This document shows positions 9,009 to 17,913 of a stretch of 64,000 nucleotides of DNA, piece by piece. The notes beneath the pieces are model-generated. The model was not told the origin of the DNA, ran no database searches, and was given only the letters and a program-made list of their open reading frames with translations. The DNA is from Acidobacteriota bacterium (GTDB taxonomy: Bacteria > Acidobacteriota > Terriglobia > Acidiferrales > UBA7541), in the NCBI GenBank assembly GCA_013289715.1, contig JABCZJ010000008.1, positions 124,001 to 188,000 of the forward strand. The letters are read 5' to 3'. A program made the translations under genes and the position numbers. Each line of letters opens with the position of its first letter. Position 1 is the first letter of the stretch.

Positions 9009-9197
9009 ATGCCATTGTTGACGGTAATAATGGTTCTGATCGTCGTAGGAGTTCTGCTGTGGCTGGTCAACCTCATCCCCATGCAGGGAACAATCAAGTC
9101 AATCCTGAACGCGGTCGTAGTGATAGCCGTAGTGCTCTGGCTCCTGAATATTTTCGGGCTCTTTAATTCGTTCGCCCACATTCGCGTCGGCTCATAG
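9009..9197 (+). CDS. Thivi_2564-type small membrane protein (62 aa)
   Basis: The product is almost entirely two transmembrane helices (about residues 3-20 and 33-55) with a short loop containing NLIPMQGTIKSILN. This resembles the small bacterial membrane family annotated as Thivi_2564. An AAAGGAGGT ribosome site lies 9-10 bp before the ATG and fixes the start. Function is unknown. It stands alone between divergent and convergent neighbours. Confidence 0.75.
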   Translation: MPLLTVIMVLIVVGVLLWLVNLIPMQGTIKSILNAVVVIAVVLWLLNIFGLFNSFAHIRVGS

Positions 9198-9293
9198 CCT
9201 AAAGCGCGTCACCGCGCGGAACCGGAACTGATCCGAGCAGCCCGGTCTCCGTTGCTGCTGCTGACCGCCAGCGGCGCGCAACAACGAGCGGTG

Positions 9294-10649
9294 TCACACC
9301 CGCGTCGGCGCAATCCCCAGCGAGCGCATCTTGCGATACAAATGGCTGCGCTCCAGGCCCAGCGCCTGCGCCGCCTTGGTCATATTCCAGCGATTTTCCT
9401 CCAGCTTGCGCAGCACGAATTCGCGCTCGTAGGCCGAGCGCGCCTCCTGCAAACTTTCATACGGCTTCTGTGGGCTCTTCGACGCGCCGCGAAAAAGTTC
9501 CGGCGGCAAATGATGCGGCTCAATCCGTGGTGACGGGCAAACAATCACCAGTCGCTCCACCAAGTTTTTTAATTCACGGACGTTGCCGGGCCACGGATAA
9601 CTGAGTAGCACGTCGAGTGCGTTGGGGCTGAACTCTTTCGCCTTCTTCCCATATTCCTGGCAAAAAGCCGCCAGAAAATGCGCCGCCAGAATCGGAATGT
9701 CCGCCACGCGCTCGCGCAACGCCGGCACGTAGAAGGGAATCACGTTCAACCGGTAAAAAAGATCCTCGCGGAAAGCGTTGCGCGCGATCTCTTCCTCGAG
9801 CTTTTTGTTGGTAGCGGCGATCACCCTCACGTCCACAGTGGCGGGCTGGTTCGACCCGAGCGGCTCGACGCGCCGTTCCTCCAGCACGCGCAGCACTTTC
9901 GACTGCGTCTTCAAACTCATGTCGCCCACTTCGTCCAGAAACAGCGTCCCGCCGTCGGCCTTCTGAAATTTCCCCACCTTGTCTTCGCTCGCGCCCGTAA
10001 AACTCCCCTTGCGATGCCCGAACATTTCCGATTCGATCAATTCCTCCGGAATCGCCGCGCAGTTCACCTCCACAAATTGCATCGAGCTGCGCAAACTGCT
10101 GGCGTGCAGCGCCCGCGCCACCAGTTCCTTGCCCGTGCCACTCTCGCCATAGATCAATACGCGCCCATTCGTCGGCGCCGTCAACGCAATCTGCTGCCGC
10201 AGCGCCTTCATCGGAATACTGCCGCCCAAAATCTGATGCTTCTCCTCCAGCTCGGCGCGAAGCCGCCGGTTTTCCGTCTCCAGCCGCAAATATTCCAGCG
10301 CGTTGCGAACCACCAACACCACTTTTTCCAGCGATAGCGGCTTCTCGACGAAATCAAAAGCCCCCAACTTCGTAGCCCGCACCGCCGTCTCAATATTCGC
10401 GTGGCCCGAAATCATCACCACCATCGGCGCGCCCTCCTGCGCCTGCATCCGCTCCAAAGTCTCCAGCCCGTCCATCTTCTTCAACCACACATCCAGCAAA
10501 ATCAAATCAAAAGTCCGCGATTCCAATCGCGCCAAACACTCTTCGCCCGATGCAACTGCCTCAACGTCGTATCCCTCATCGCGCAGCAAAGCGCCGAGAG
10601 ATTCGCGGATCCCGTTCTCGTCATCAACAATAAATATCGATGCAGGCAT
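9294..10649 (-). CDS. ntrX: Sigma-54-dependent response regulator, NtrX-like
   Basis: This is a 451-aa regulator with three domains. The receiver (about 4-120) has the acceptor Asp53. The AAA+ domain (about 140-375) has Walker A GESGTGKE (168-175) and GSFTGA (215-220) in place of the canonical GAFTGA sigma-54-contact loop. A Fis-type HTH ends the protein (about 415-451, NMTKAAQALGLERSHLYRKM). It should activate RpoN-dependent promoters when phosphorylated. The NtrY-like kinase lies just upstream on the same strand, separated by a repeat-containing gap of 124 bp. The pair resembles NtrYX, but the signal is not certain in this phylum. Confidence 0.9.
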   Translation of the reverse strand: MPASIFIVDDENGIRESLGALLRDEGYDVEAVASGEECLARLESRTFDLILLDVWLKKMDGLETLERMQAQEGAPMVVMISGHANIETAVRATKLGAFDFVEKPLSLEKVVLVVRNALEYLRLETENRRLRAELEEKHQILGGSIPMKALRQQIALTAPTNGRVLIYGESGTGKELVARALHASSLRSSMQFVEVNCAAIPEELIESEMFGHRKGSFTGASEDKVGKFQKADGGTLFLDEVGDMSLKTQSKVLRVLEERRVEPLGSNQPATVDVRVIAATNKKLEEEIARNAFREDLFYRLNVIPFYVPALRERVADIPILAAHFLAAFCQEYGKKAKEFSPNALDVLLSYPWPGNVRELKNLVERLVIVCPSPRIEPHHLPPELFRGASKSPQKPYESLQEARSAYEREFVLRKLEENRWNMTKAAQALGLERSHLYRKMRSLGIAPTRV

Positions 10650-10695
10650 GTTCTGTAGTTTTCCGCAGCGCGAATCGTCAATCGAAATTCGGTAT

Positions 10696-10773
10696 TGAAC
10701 TTGTAGCGGCCAGCTTCAGCTGGGCGCCTTGGCCGTAGGTTTTCTCTGCGCCCTCTGTACCAAATCCTTTGCC
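10696..10773 (+). repeat. Palindromic repeat unit plus 'CTCTGT...CAAATC' repeat
   Basis: The gap between the kinase and regulator genes holds TTGTAGCGGCCAGCTTCAGC followed by TGGGCGCC, a small imperfect palindrome of the TGTAGCGGCC family. It is followed by TTTCTCTGCGCCCTCTGTAC then CAAATCCTTT, a member of the second repeat family (compare 21.48, 29.22, 30.82, 34.94 and 39.69 kb). The kinase and regulator are thus separated by repeats, not tightly coupled. Confidence 0.6.
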
Positions 10774-12963
10774 TTACGCCGGCGTAACCGGAATCTCGAC
10801 CGCCGGAAAACGAATCAGAAACCGCGTCCCTGTCGGCAAGTTATCCTCCACGCGAATCGTCCCGTTATGCTCAGCAATAATCCGGCTAGCGATCGCCAAT
10901 CCCAACCCAGTCCCGCGCTCCTTAGTAGAAAAGTGCGGCAAGAACAACCGCTCCTTGTCCTCGGGCGAAATCCCCTGACCGCTGTCAGAAATCTCAATCT
11001 CCACGGCGTCCCCGTCGCCATCCACCCGCGTAGCCACGCGCATCCGACGGATCGTCGCCCCCTCCATCGCTTCCGCCGCGTTGTCAATCAAATTGGCCAA
11101 CACGCGCCGCAACAACTCACGATCCGCCTTCACCAATGGCAAGGCAGCCGCGAGTTCCGTCCGCACCGTAACGCCCTCCAGCCGCCCATGAAATAAATCC
11201 AAAGCGCTAGCCACAATCGTATTCACGTCCTCGGGCGCCAATCGCGCGGCAGGGAAGCGCGCAAACTGCGAGAACGCATCAACGAGCGATTTCAACGTGT
11301 GCACTTCGCGCTCGATCAACCCCGCACACTCCGCCACCAACTTCTCCAGTTCCGTCCGCAAAGCCGCGGCCTGCTGCGACCCGCTGCGTTCCAAAAAGCG
11401 CAGCAACCTCTGCGCCGAAAGCTGTATGGGCGTCAAAGGATTCTTGATCTCGTGCGCGATCCTCTGCGCCACTTCCTGCCAAGCCGCCGCCTTCTGCGCC
11501 CGCAGCAAATCCGTCAAATCGTCAATCACGATCACGTAGCCAGGATTCGAAAGCCGCGGCCCCAGCGAACTAACCGTCACCGCCGCGCGCACCAGCCGGC
11601 CTGCCGTAGCAATCTCAATCTCCCGCGAAGCCACGCCCATACGCAGCGACCTCCGCATCAAATGCAAAACCGCTCGCGCAGCCTCATCACCGACCAACTC
11701 CGGCAAAGTCCGAGCCTCGCGCGCCGACTCTCCCAGAATCGCCGGGACAGCCGAATTCACCCGCGCCACTTCACCCGAAGAATTCAGCGAAATCACGCCC
11801 GTCGGAATATTTTCCAGAATCGCTTCCATCAATTTCCGCCGCCGCTCGCGCTCCTCAATCGCCTGCTCCAGGCTCTGCGTGAATTCATTGATCTGCCGCC
11901 GCCCTTCGCCCAGCTGCTCCGTCATGCGATTGAACGAACGCACCAGCATTCCCAGTTCGTCCTGCGCCTTCACATCAATCCGGTAATCAAAATTCCCGCG
12001 CGAAATTTCCCGTGTAGCCTCCGCCAGTGCTTGAATCGGCACCGTCACTTGCTTCGACAAGAACAGCGCCACCCAAGTCGTCGAGAAACCCAGAATCACC
12101 GTGACCACCAGCAGCCCCAGCAAAACGTCTCTTTTATACGCGCGCAACCTCTGCTTCTGCCGCGCGTAAGTTTCCGTCTGCGTCCGAATTTCCGAATAAC
12201 GCGAGAGGAAATCACTCGGCAGAATCCGCGCTACGTACAATCTGCCTCCATCGAGCGGCGCGCTACCCGCGATATACAAATGATCGTCCGTGTGCCAAAT
12301 CTCCGCGCCGTTCGGCAGCGTTTGCACCAGCGTGGGCGTGATCGTTTCCATCTCCGGCACGGTTTGGTCGCTCGAGGGATCCTCCGGTTTCACATACGCC
12401 ACGCCGTCGTCCGCTTGTCCCTTCGCATGGGCGATCCAGGAAGCGTCCACCGACCACGCCAGGCCCAGCAGCGATTGATTTTCCTTGCTCGTGGCCGCGG
12501 CCTTTTCCGCGATGGCGTTCAAATGGCCCAGGTTGGCCTGGCCCATGTCCTCCAGCAGCCGCTGGCTCTGTTCGTTGGCAATTTCCAGCGGACGCGGAAA
12601 CCACGCGATCAGCGTGCGATTCACAATCGCGTAACTGAAGAAGAAAAAGAAACCGATCGGCAGCAGCGACACGCCAATCGCGCCCAGCACCATCTTGACC
12701 TTGAACCGCGAACCCATCTGCCCGGTGCGCCGCTCAATCCACAGCCGCACCAGGCTGCGCGCCAAAATCACGGTGAACACCAGCAGCGCCACAGCCAGCA
12801 GTGTCGTCAACGCAAAAAATACCGCGAACTCGCTGCCTTGCTCCGGTCGCAGCGGCACGTCCAGCGAGCCCACCATGAACACGGCCGCCGTCAGCAAAGT
12901 GACGACGATTCCCCCGATCCACGGCCACAACCGGTTTTTCCGCCTGGCTCGCTCCGCCTTCAA
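10774..12963 (-). CDS. ntrY: NtrY-like membrane sensor histidine kinase
   Basis: The 729-aa kinase has transmembrane segments at about residues 14-32, 46-68, 90-114 and 283-308, with a periplasmic sensor between the last two. It then has HAMP, PAS, HisKA (RIAHEIKNPLTPIQLSAQRLL) and HATPase (DSGQGI and GTGLGLAIASRI boxes) domains. This is NtrY architecture. The start is TTG at 12963; an AGGAAGG site precedes it, and its TTGA overlaps the TGA of the upstream 52-aa ORF, implying translational coupling. Its partner is the sigma-54 regulator downstream. Confidence 0.9.
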   Translation of the reverse strand: MKAERARRKNRLWPWIGGIVVTLLTAAVFMVGSLDVPLRPEQGSEFAVFFALTTLLAVALLVFTVILARSLVRLWIERRTGQMGSRFKVKMVLGAIGVSLLPIGFFFFFSYAIVNRTLIAWFPRPLEIANEQSQRLLEDMGQANLGHLNAIAEKAAATSKENQSLLGLAWSVDASWIAHAKGQADDGVAYVKPEDPSSDQTVPEMETITPTLVQTLPNGAEIWHTDDHLYIAGSAPLDGGRLYVARILPSDFLSRYSEIRTQTETYARQKQRLRAYKRDVLLGLLVVTVILGFSTTWVALFLSKQVTVPIQALAEATREISRGNFDYRIDVKAQDELGMLVRSFNRMTEQLGEGRRQINEFTQSLEQAIEERERRRKLMEAILENIPTGVISLNSSGEVARVNSAVPAILGESAREARTLPELVGDEAARAVLHLMRRSLRMGVASREIEIATAGRLVRAAVTVSSLGPRLSNPGYVIVIDDLTDLLRAQKAAAWQEVAQRIAHEIKNPLTPIQLSAQRLLRFLERSGSQQAAALRTELEKLVAECAGLIEREVHTLKSLVDAFSQFARFPAARLAPEDVNTIVASALDLFHGRLEGVTVRTELAAALPLVKADRELLRRVLANLIDNAAEAMEGATIRRMRVATRVDGDGDAVEIEISDSGQGISPEDKERLFLPHFSTKERGTGLGLAIASRIIAEHNGTIRVEDNLPTGTRFLIRFPAVEIPVTPA

Positions 12964-13118
12964 CGCCCTTCCTCCAGATATCGGCCCAGCGGATCTTCAC
13001 CGCACAGCGGCCGCTGCGGCTCGCGAACCGCTACCAAATTAGCCGTGTCCGCACAGCCCTCGGCCGACAAAGCCAGCCGTTCCGGGTCAAAACAGGTGAT
13101 TTTGAGGTGATTTGCCAT
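12960..13118 (-). CDS. 52-aa ORF coupled to the NtrY-like kinase
   Basis: This ORF begins MANHLKITCFDPERLAL and ends PLGRYLEEGR, with cysteines at about positions 9, 22 and 38. Its TGA shares bases with the TTG start of the kinase gene (TTGA), and the kinase's ribosome site lies inside it. No membrane segment or known family is recognised. The overlap suggests a leader or small partner of the kinase. The upstream ribosome site is weak, so confidence is moderate. Confidence 0.5.
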   Translation of the reverse strand: MANHLKITCFDPERLALSAEGCADTANLVAVREPQRPLCGEDPLGRYLEEGR

Positions 13119-13228
13119 CGAAATCCCACGATACCGGGCCTAAACACCCAAGTCAAGCCAACTGTTGCGCAGAAGCCACACTAGTGTGGCTCTTCGGTTA
13201 TGCCGTAAGCGGGTTCATCTCTGCCGTG

Positions 13229-13276
13229 GAATTATGTAGAGGCCGGTCCCGCGAAGCGGGACCGGGCACCGCGGCG
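13229..13276 (+). repeat. Palindromic repeat unit (GGCCGGTCCCG family)
   Basis: TGTAGAGGCCGGTCCCG, then CGAAG, then CGGGACCGGGC forms a near-perfect hairpin (CGGTCCCG/CGGGACCG). The same hairpin recurs at about 57.72 kb after a TTGTAG linker. It lies between serC and the 52-aa ORF and may act as a terminator-like structure for serC, whose stop is at 13295. Confidence 0.7.
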
Positions 13277-13294
13277 CAACGAGAGTCGTCCGAC

Positions 13295-14416
13295 CTATCC
13301 GTTCGCCTTCTGAAACTCGCGCATGAAATCCACCAAAATCCTGACCGTCTCGATCGTCACCGCGTTATAAATCGAAGCCCGCATACCCCCAATCGACCGA
13401 TGCCCGGCCAACCCGATCAACCGCGCCGCCGCAGCTTCCTTAGCAAACTTCTTCTCGAACTCCTCATTTCCGCCCGCGACCCGAAACGTAACATTCATCT
13501 TCGACCGCGAATCCTTTTCGATCGGCCCCACATAATACCCGCCGCTAGAATCAATCGCGTCATAAAGCAACCTAGCCTTAGCCTCATTGCGCTTCTCGAT
13601 CGCCGCAACTCCGCCCTCAGCCTCAATCCACTCCAACACCAACCCCACGATGTAAACCGCAAAAGTCGGCGGCGTGTGGTAGAGCGACCGCTCCTTGATA
13701 TGCGTCCGATACTGCAGCACGGTAGGCAAATTCTTATCTGCCCGCTCCGCGAGATCCTTCCGCACAATCACCACCGTCGCCCCGGAAGGCCCCAAGTTCT
13801 TCTGCGCCCCAGCAAAGATCAACCCGAACCGCCGCACGTCCACCGGCCGCGACATAATGTCCGACGACATATCCGCCACCAGCGGCACCTCGCCCGTCGC
13901 CGGCAGCCAATGCCACTGCGAGCCCTCGATCGTATTGTTCGTGCACATGTAAACGTAGGAAGCGTCAGGCCCCAACTGAATCTCATCCTTGCGTGGCAGC
14001 CGCGTGAACCGAGTTGCCTCCGTCGAAGCCGCGATCCGGTGAGGCGTCCCGCGCTTCAATTCCGCCAGCGCCTTCCCAGTCCACATCCCCGTGTGCAACA
14101 CGTCCACCGGCTTCCCCGGCAAGCAAAGATTCGATGGCGCCATCGTAAACTGCGCGCTCCCGCCCCCCTGCACGAAGATCACGCCATATTCCTCAGGGAT
14201 CCCCATCAGCTTCCGCAGATTCTGCTCCGCCCGCGCAATAATCTCCTCAAACTCCGCCGACCGGTGGCTCATCTCCATCACAGACATCCCAGTCCCGCGA
14301 TAATCGAGAAGCTCCTCACGGATCCGCTGCAGCACAGCCAAAGGCAAAGCCCCCGGCCCCGCATTAAAATTAGCCGCCCGCTCCGCGCTCCGCGGCGAAG
14401 CAATAGAAAGTGTCAC
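13295..14416 (-). CDS. serC: Phosphoserine aminotransferase
   Basis: This 373-aa class V aminotransferase makes 3-phosphoserine from 3-phosphohydroxypyruvate in serine synthesis. It has the SerC N-terminus NFNAGPGALP and LDYRGTGMSVMEMSHRS. The PLP lysine is K206 in FAGAQKNLGPSG. The C-terminus GHRSIGGMRASIYNA is typical. The start is placed at GTG 14416, with GAGAGGA 8 bp upstream, because the frame upstream is not SerC-like and normal SerC length is about 360-370 aa. Confidence 0.96.
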   Translation of the reverse strand: MTLSIASPRSAERAANFNAGPGALPLAVLQRIREELLDYRGTGMSVMEMSHRSAEFEEIIARAEQNLRKLMGIPEEYGVIFVQGGGSAQFTMAPSNLCLPGKPVDVLHTGMWTGKALAELKRGTPHRIAASTEATRFTRLPRKDEIQLGPDASYVYMCTNNTIEGSQWHWLPATGEVPLVADMSSDIMSRPVDVRRFGLIFAGAQKNLGPSGATVVIVRKDLAERADKNLPTVLQYRTHIKERSLYHTPPTFAVYIVGLVLEWIEAEGGVAAIEKRNEAKARLLYDAIDSSGGYYVGPIEKDSRSKMNVTFRVAGGNEEFEKKFAKEAAAARLIGLAGHRSIGGMRASIYNAVTIETVRILVDFMREFQKANG

Positions 14417-14571
14417 GATGCCATCCTCTCGAGATGATTTCGAAGCTAAAGCTCTAAATCTAGAATACCTTGAAGTCACAAGAATAGCAGATGCTCGCCG
14501 CCCCAGCGAATCCAGCCAATCTGGCCGGTGCATCACTTTCCGTTTACGGCGCCAAATGCAGTGGCGATGCG

Positions 14572-16608
14572 CTACGGAGGAGGTGCCGCGAAATGCAGAG
14601 AGTTCATGGTTCCCTGGAGTTCGTCGAGCTTGGATGCGTCCGGGCTCGCGAAAATGAAGAGAATGAAGTAGCCCTTCTCGATTGTTACAGCCTCGATCTC
14701 GTGAGACCCAACATTGTTAACCGGAAAATCCAGCCTCGTCTTCCAGAAGGTTCTGTTGCCGACTGCGAATGGCTCCGGCGGGTTGACCGTAGAACTTACC
14801 TTGCCAGTCCGTTGCAAGAATGCGCCGGTCGCTTGCAAGAACTCTGCTGCAGTTTTCAGTTGAGGTGCAAGTTGAGTACGAACGGCTTCTATTTGAATCA
14901 AATTCGCGGTCGTCGAGATATCTTTCGTCGTCTGCTTGGCAACAAAAAGCAGCGGGTGCCAATCATTGGCGGCCGCTTCTGCGACGTCCTTTCCTGTAGG
15001 ATCATCGTTGGCCAAAAGGGAAGCGCTGAGCCTGAGCAGAGCCTTGCCCTGCTCCGCTTTTAGAACATTCCAGCCCTTTGGAAATTGGTAAGAGAAGCCG
15101 AAGAACCTGTTCGTGTACAGGTTCTCCGCAAAGTATCCGTCCTCAGGCTGGGCCCCTTCAGGTTCAGCAGCCTCAGGCGTAGGCTCTATCGAGTCCTTCC
15201 GTGCCAGACTTGACGAATAAATTGAATTGTTCGGTTCCAGGCGCGCGGCTTCACGGAATTCAGCAAGCGCATCATTCGGTCGGTAGACGCCTCTCCACGC
15301 GACCCCGAGCAGATAGTGAGCTTCGGCATCATCTGGCTTCGTCTTCAGAAAGAGATTCAAATATTGAATCGCCTCGTCAAAATCACCGCCTGCGTGGACG
15401 AGCGATCCCCCGAGAAGCTTGTAGATAACCGGTAGTTGCGGTGCCATGAATTTCGCGTCACGCAGCACTGGGATTGCTTCTTGGTACTGTCCGCTGCGTG
15501 CGAGGCTGATGCCAAGCTCGGCGCGCGCAGCTTTGTAGCCTGGATAGATTCGCAACGCCTCGCGAGCTTCTGGCACAGCTTCGCTGTCGCGATTCTGCAA
15601 ACTCAACGCCATGGCCAGTGCGAGATGCGCTTCGGCGTCGTCCGGCCAAAGTTCCAGAGACCGGCGCGATTGTACTTCGGCTTCGGAATCGTTGCGATCC
15701 GCAAGCAGATTTCGTGCGTATGCCAGGTGCAGCGCTGCCGAATCGGGTGCCAGTCTTACGGCGCGCGCAAAATCGTCGTTAGCCTTCTGAAGCTCCCCGT
15801 GACGTTTGTCGGTCAGTGCCACATCGAGAAGGCCATACGCGCTAACGCGGTCAGGTGGCTCCAGTACGATTACACTTGGTTTGAGCTTCGTGAGGGAATC
15901 GACAAAATCCGGCGTGACTCCAAAATAGCGAAGCGTGGTGACGAAGGCTGAGTTGAAAACAAAATCAATGCCACGCTGGCATATGACTTGCGTGGCGTAT
16001 GGAGGGTAGCCGCCGCTGGCGAGAAAGGCCAGCAGCTCCAGACGGTCAAACGGCGGTGTCTGCGCTCTCCGGCTTGCTGGAGTGCTGCAAGCAAACGTCG
16101 AGCCATGCACGGCCGCGTTCAGTTCCTGATTGTAGGACAACGAGAGGCGCAACACGATGTAAGTGCCCTTAAAGCCCGGCGGAAGATGGTCGAGCGGATT
16201 CGAGCCGCGAACGCCTTGGATGGCCGCCTGATCGAGCGAATTCGTGCCGGAACTGGCCTTCAGCAAGATGTTTTCAATTTTCCCGTCGGATTGAATCCGG
16301 AATTCAACAGTCGTCTGGCCTCTTGCGCCTGCCCAAAATGCCGCCGGCATCGTCGCAAGCCAATTCTTCTTCACCGTCGCCATCGTCTTGGCGATGTAGC
16401 CGCTGAAGTCGACTGCATTCGTCGACGTCAGCAGCTCGACAGCCGCGCCAGCCGAATTCGGCGATTCACCGGCAGTACTCGGAGGCGCCTGCGGGGCTTG
16501 CCCCTGCGCAGGCGCGGCCGGCGCAGGTACGATGAGTGACATGACGATGACCGCGATGACGCGGCAAGTCCGACCGAAGTCGGCGCAGCAATGCATCGAT
16601 GGCAACAT
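14572..16608 (-). CDS. Exported TonB-C-like / TPR protein
   Basis: This 678-aa protein has a signal peptide (about 1-35) and a TonB C-terminal-like fold (about 70-165, with TTVEFRIQSDGKIENILLKASSG). A spacer follows, then TPR repeats (about 260-480, e.g. AEAHLALAMALSLQNRDSEAVPEA). The C-terminal ~170 residues begin FFGFSYQFPKGWNV and are unrecognised. TonB-C domains without a membrane anchor at the usual place, joined to TPRs, occur in acidobacterial proteins of unknown role. The start follows an AGGGAG site. The protein should act in the periplasm or outer membrane; no partner is encoded nearby. Confidence 0.75.
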   Translation of the reverse strand: MLPSMHCCADFGRTCRVIAVIVMSLIVPAPAAPAQGQAPQAPPSTAGESPNSAGAAVELLTSTNAVDFSGYIAKTMATVKKNWLATMPAAFWAGARGQTTVEFRIQSDGKIENILLKASSGTNSLDQAAIQGVRGSNPLDHLPPGFKGTYIVLRLSLSYNQELNAAVHGSTFACSTPASRRAQTPPFDRLELLAFLASGGYPPYATQVICQRGIDFVFNSAFVTTLRYFGVTPDFVDSLTKLKPSVIVLEPPDRVSAYGLLDVALTDKRHGELQKANDDFARAVRLAPDSAALHLAYARNLLADRNDSEAEVQSRRSLELWPDDAEAHLALAMALSLQNRDSEAVPEAREALRIYPGYKAARAELGISLARSGQYQEAIPVLRDAKFMAPQLPVIYKLLGGSLVHAGGDFDEAIQYLNLFLKTKPDDAEAHYLLGVAWRGVYRPNDALAEFREAARLEPNNSIYSSSLARKDSIEPTPEAAEPEGAQPEDGYFAENLYTNRFFGFSYQFPKGWNVLKAEQGKALLRLSASLLANDDPTGKDVAEAAANDWHPLLFVAKQTTKDISTTANLIQIEAVRTQLAPQLKTAAEFLQATGAFLQRTGKVSSTVNPPEPFAVGNRTFWKTRLDFPVNNVGSHEIEAVTIEKGYFILFIFASPDASKLDELQGTMNSLHFAAPPP

Positions 16609-16855
16609 AGCGTCTCCCTAAACCTTGTCAAGGCCTCTACGCCGGATCCGTCGGCTCCGCGTGTACCCATCAGCGCAAAGCATCGCTGCTGTCCAATCCG
16701 TAGAAATTATCCAGCCCGTGCGCGTTCTTGCTGTTACCGCAATGAACACTTTCGCTAGCAATCGCCATCGCCCTTTGGAAGCGCCGGTGACATTATCTGC
16801 CGATCGCACCACGAACTTGGGGAACGCATGCAGCACGTCACATGCGGAGGGTCAC

Positions 16856-17104
16856 ATGCAAAAAATCAAGCTGTTCGCGAATTACAGTATTCCGGTGATC
16901 TGGGGTGTGGTCGGCCTCGTAGTAGGCTGCGTCGCGTTTTACCTTCCCGTCGCCATCATGTGGGAACGCATCATCGTCAAGCCCGAAAACATCACCCCCA
17001 GCGACGGCCTCACCGTCATCATTCTTTCCGTGATTGCCGGAATATTTATCGGCGCCGCCGCGCTTTTTGGCTCCGCACAGAACCGCTGGACCGCTCGCCA
17101 CTAA
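16856..17104 (+). CDS. Small two-helix membrane protein (82 aa)
   Basis: The product MQKIKLFANYSIPVIWGVV... has two hydrophobic helices (about 11-34 and 52-72) separated by a polar segment. The ATG at 16856 has GGAGGG 5 bp upstream. It precedes the DUF507 pair by 92 bp on the same strand. I do not recognise a family. Confidence 0.65.
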   Translation: MQKIKLFANYSIPVIWGVVGLVVGCVAFYLPVAIMWERIIVKPENITPSDGLTVIILSVIAGIFIGAAALFGSAQNRWTARH

Positions 17105-17196
17105 ACGCCCAAGAATCATCGCAGCCACTTGCCTTGACACTCCGCGCAGCCTGCCAGTAAACTAATTTGCTCGCTTGCTATGCGGAGTCGAACCGA

Positions 17197-17478
17197 ATGC
17201 TATTGTCGCGCGATTATGTCGGTTACATGGCCAAGGAAATCGTCAAGCGCCTGGTAGCCGCCAAAATGATCGAAGCCAAGAACGCAGAGAACCTCACGCA
17301 GCAGGTCCGCCAGGTGATGGCCGAGGAAGTCACTATCGAGGACCGCCTCAACGAAGAGGTCCGCGAAATCCTCGCGAAATACGCCGAGGAAATGCGCACT
17401 TCCGGCGCGTCCTACCAGGAAATGTACAAAAAAGTGAAGGGCCAGCTGGCCCGCGAAAGGAAATTGATTCTCCGCTAA
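17197..17478 (+). CDS. DUF507 family protein (first of pair)
   Basis: This 93-aa cytoplasmic protein begins MLLSRDYVGYMAKEIVKRLV, the usual DUF507 start. It is highly charged and predicted mostly helical (DRLNEEVREILAKYAEEM). The ATG at 17197 is preferred over an earlier ATG because the family begins here and GGAG precedes it. A second DUF507 gene follows after 15 bp. DUF507 genes commonly occur as such a pair in Acidobacteriota and Deltaproteobacteria-like genomes. Function is unknown. Confidence 0.88.
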   Translation: MLLSRDYVGYMAKEIVKRLVAAKMIEAKNAENLTQQVRQVMAEEVTIEDRLNEEVREILAKYAEEMRTSGASYQEMYKKVKGQLARERKLILR

Positions 17479-17493
17479 CCAGCGGCCGATGCC

Positions 17494-17787
17494 ATGCGAC
17501 TGACACGCGAAAAAACCGTACGCCTCTCCCATCGCATCATTGATTTCCTGGTCTCCAGTCCGGACGTGGACTTCGTCGAAGACCGCGACACCATCCGCCA
17601 GGAAATCGTCTCCATCATCACCGCGCTGCTGAAAGTCGAAGCCCAGGTGGACACCGAAGTCCGCGCCAAAATCGCCTCCCAGAAAAAAGAAATCCTCGAA
17701 GGCAGCGAAGAGTGGGACATCCTCTACCGCAAATACTACGCTGAAGGGCTAAAACGCATGGGCGTAGCCGAAGTGCAAACCCGTTAA
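17494..17787 (+). CDS. DUF507 family protein (second of pair)
   Basis: This 97-aa protein begins MRLTREKTVRLSHRIIDFLV and has the acidic, helical DUF507 pattern ending EGSEEWDILYRKYYAEGLKRMG. It is a paralogue of the gene 15 bp upstream, and the two probably form one transcript and perhaps a heteromer. Function is unknown. Confidence 0.88.
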   Translation: MRLTREKTVRLSHRIIDFLVSSPDVDFVEDRDTIRQEIVSIITALLKVEAQVDTEVRAKIASQKKEILEGSEEWDILYRKYYAEGLKRMGVAEVQTR

Positions 17788-17834
17788 CCCCGCCGATCCT
17801 CGCAGTGCGCAGCAATCTCAATCAAGCCTGCAGC

Positions 17835-17866
17835 AAAAAAAAGCGCCCGGCAAAAACACCGGGCGC
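17835..17866 (-). terminator. Rho-independent terminator for the M48 protease
   Basis: Arms GCGCCCGG (17843-17850) and CCGGGCGC (17859-17866) form a perfect 8-bp stem with an 8-base A-rich loop. On the minus strand it is followed by eight T residues. It lies 47 bp beyond the stop of the M48 gene; it may also stop DUF507 transcripts from the other side, though without a T-run. Confidence 0.88.
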
Positions 17867-17913
17867 ATAAACTCTTCACTTTTAACTGTCAGCTCTGAGC
17901 TGTTAACCGTTCT

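Noticed and set aside
11299..13110. Long plus-strand open frame of about 600 codons
   Set aside because: It is antisense to the NtrY-like kinase; its product is Arg/His/Pro-rich, typical of a GC-rich shadow frame, and no domain is seen.
13112..14437. Plus-strand open frame of about 440 codons
   Set aside because: It is antisense to serC, which is unambiguous; its composition is Arg/Pro/His-rich.
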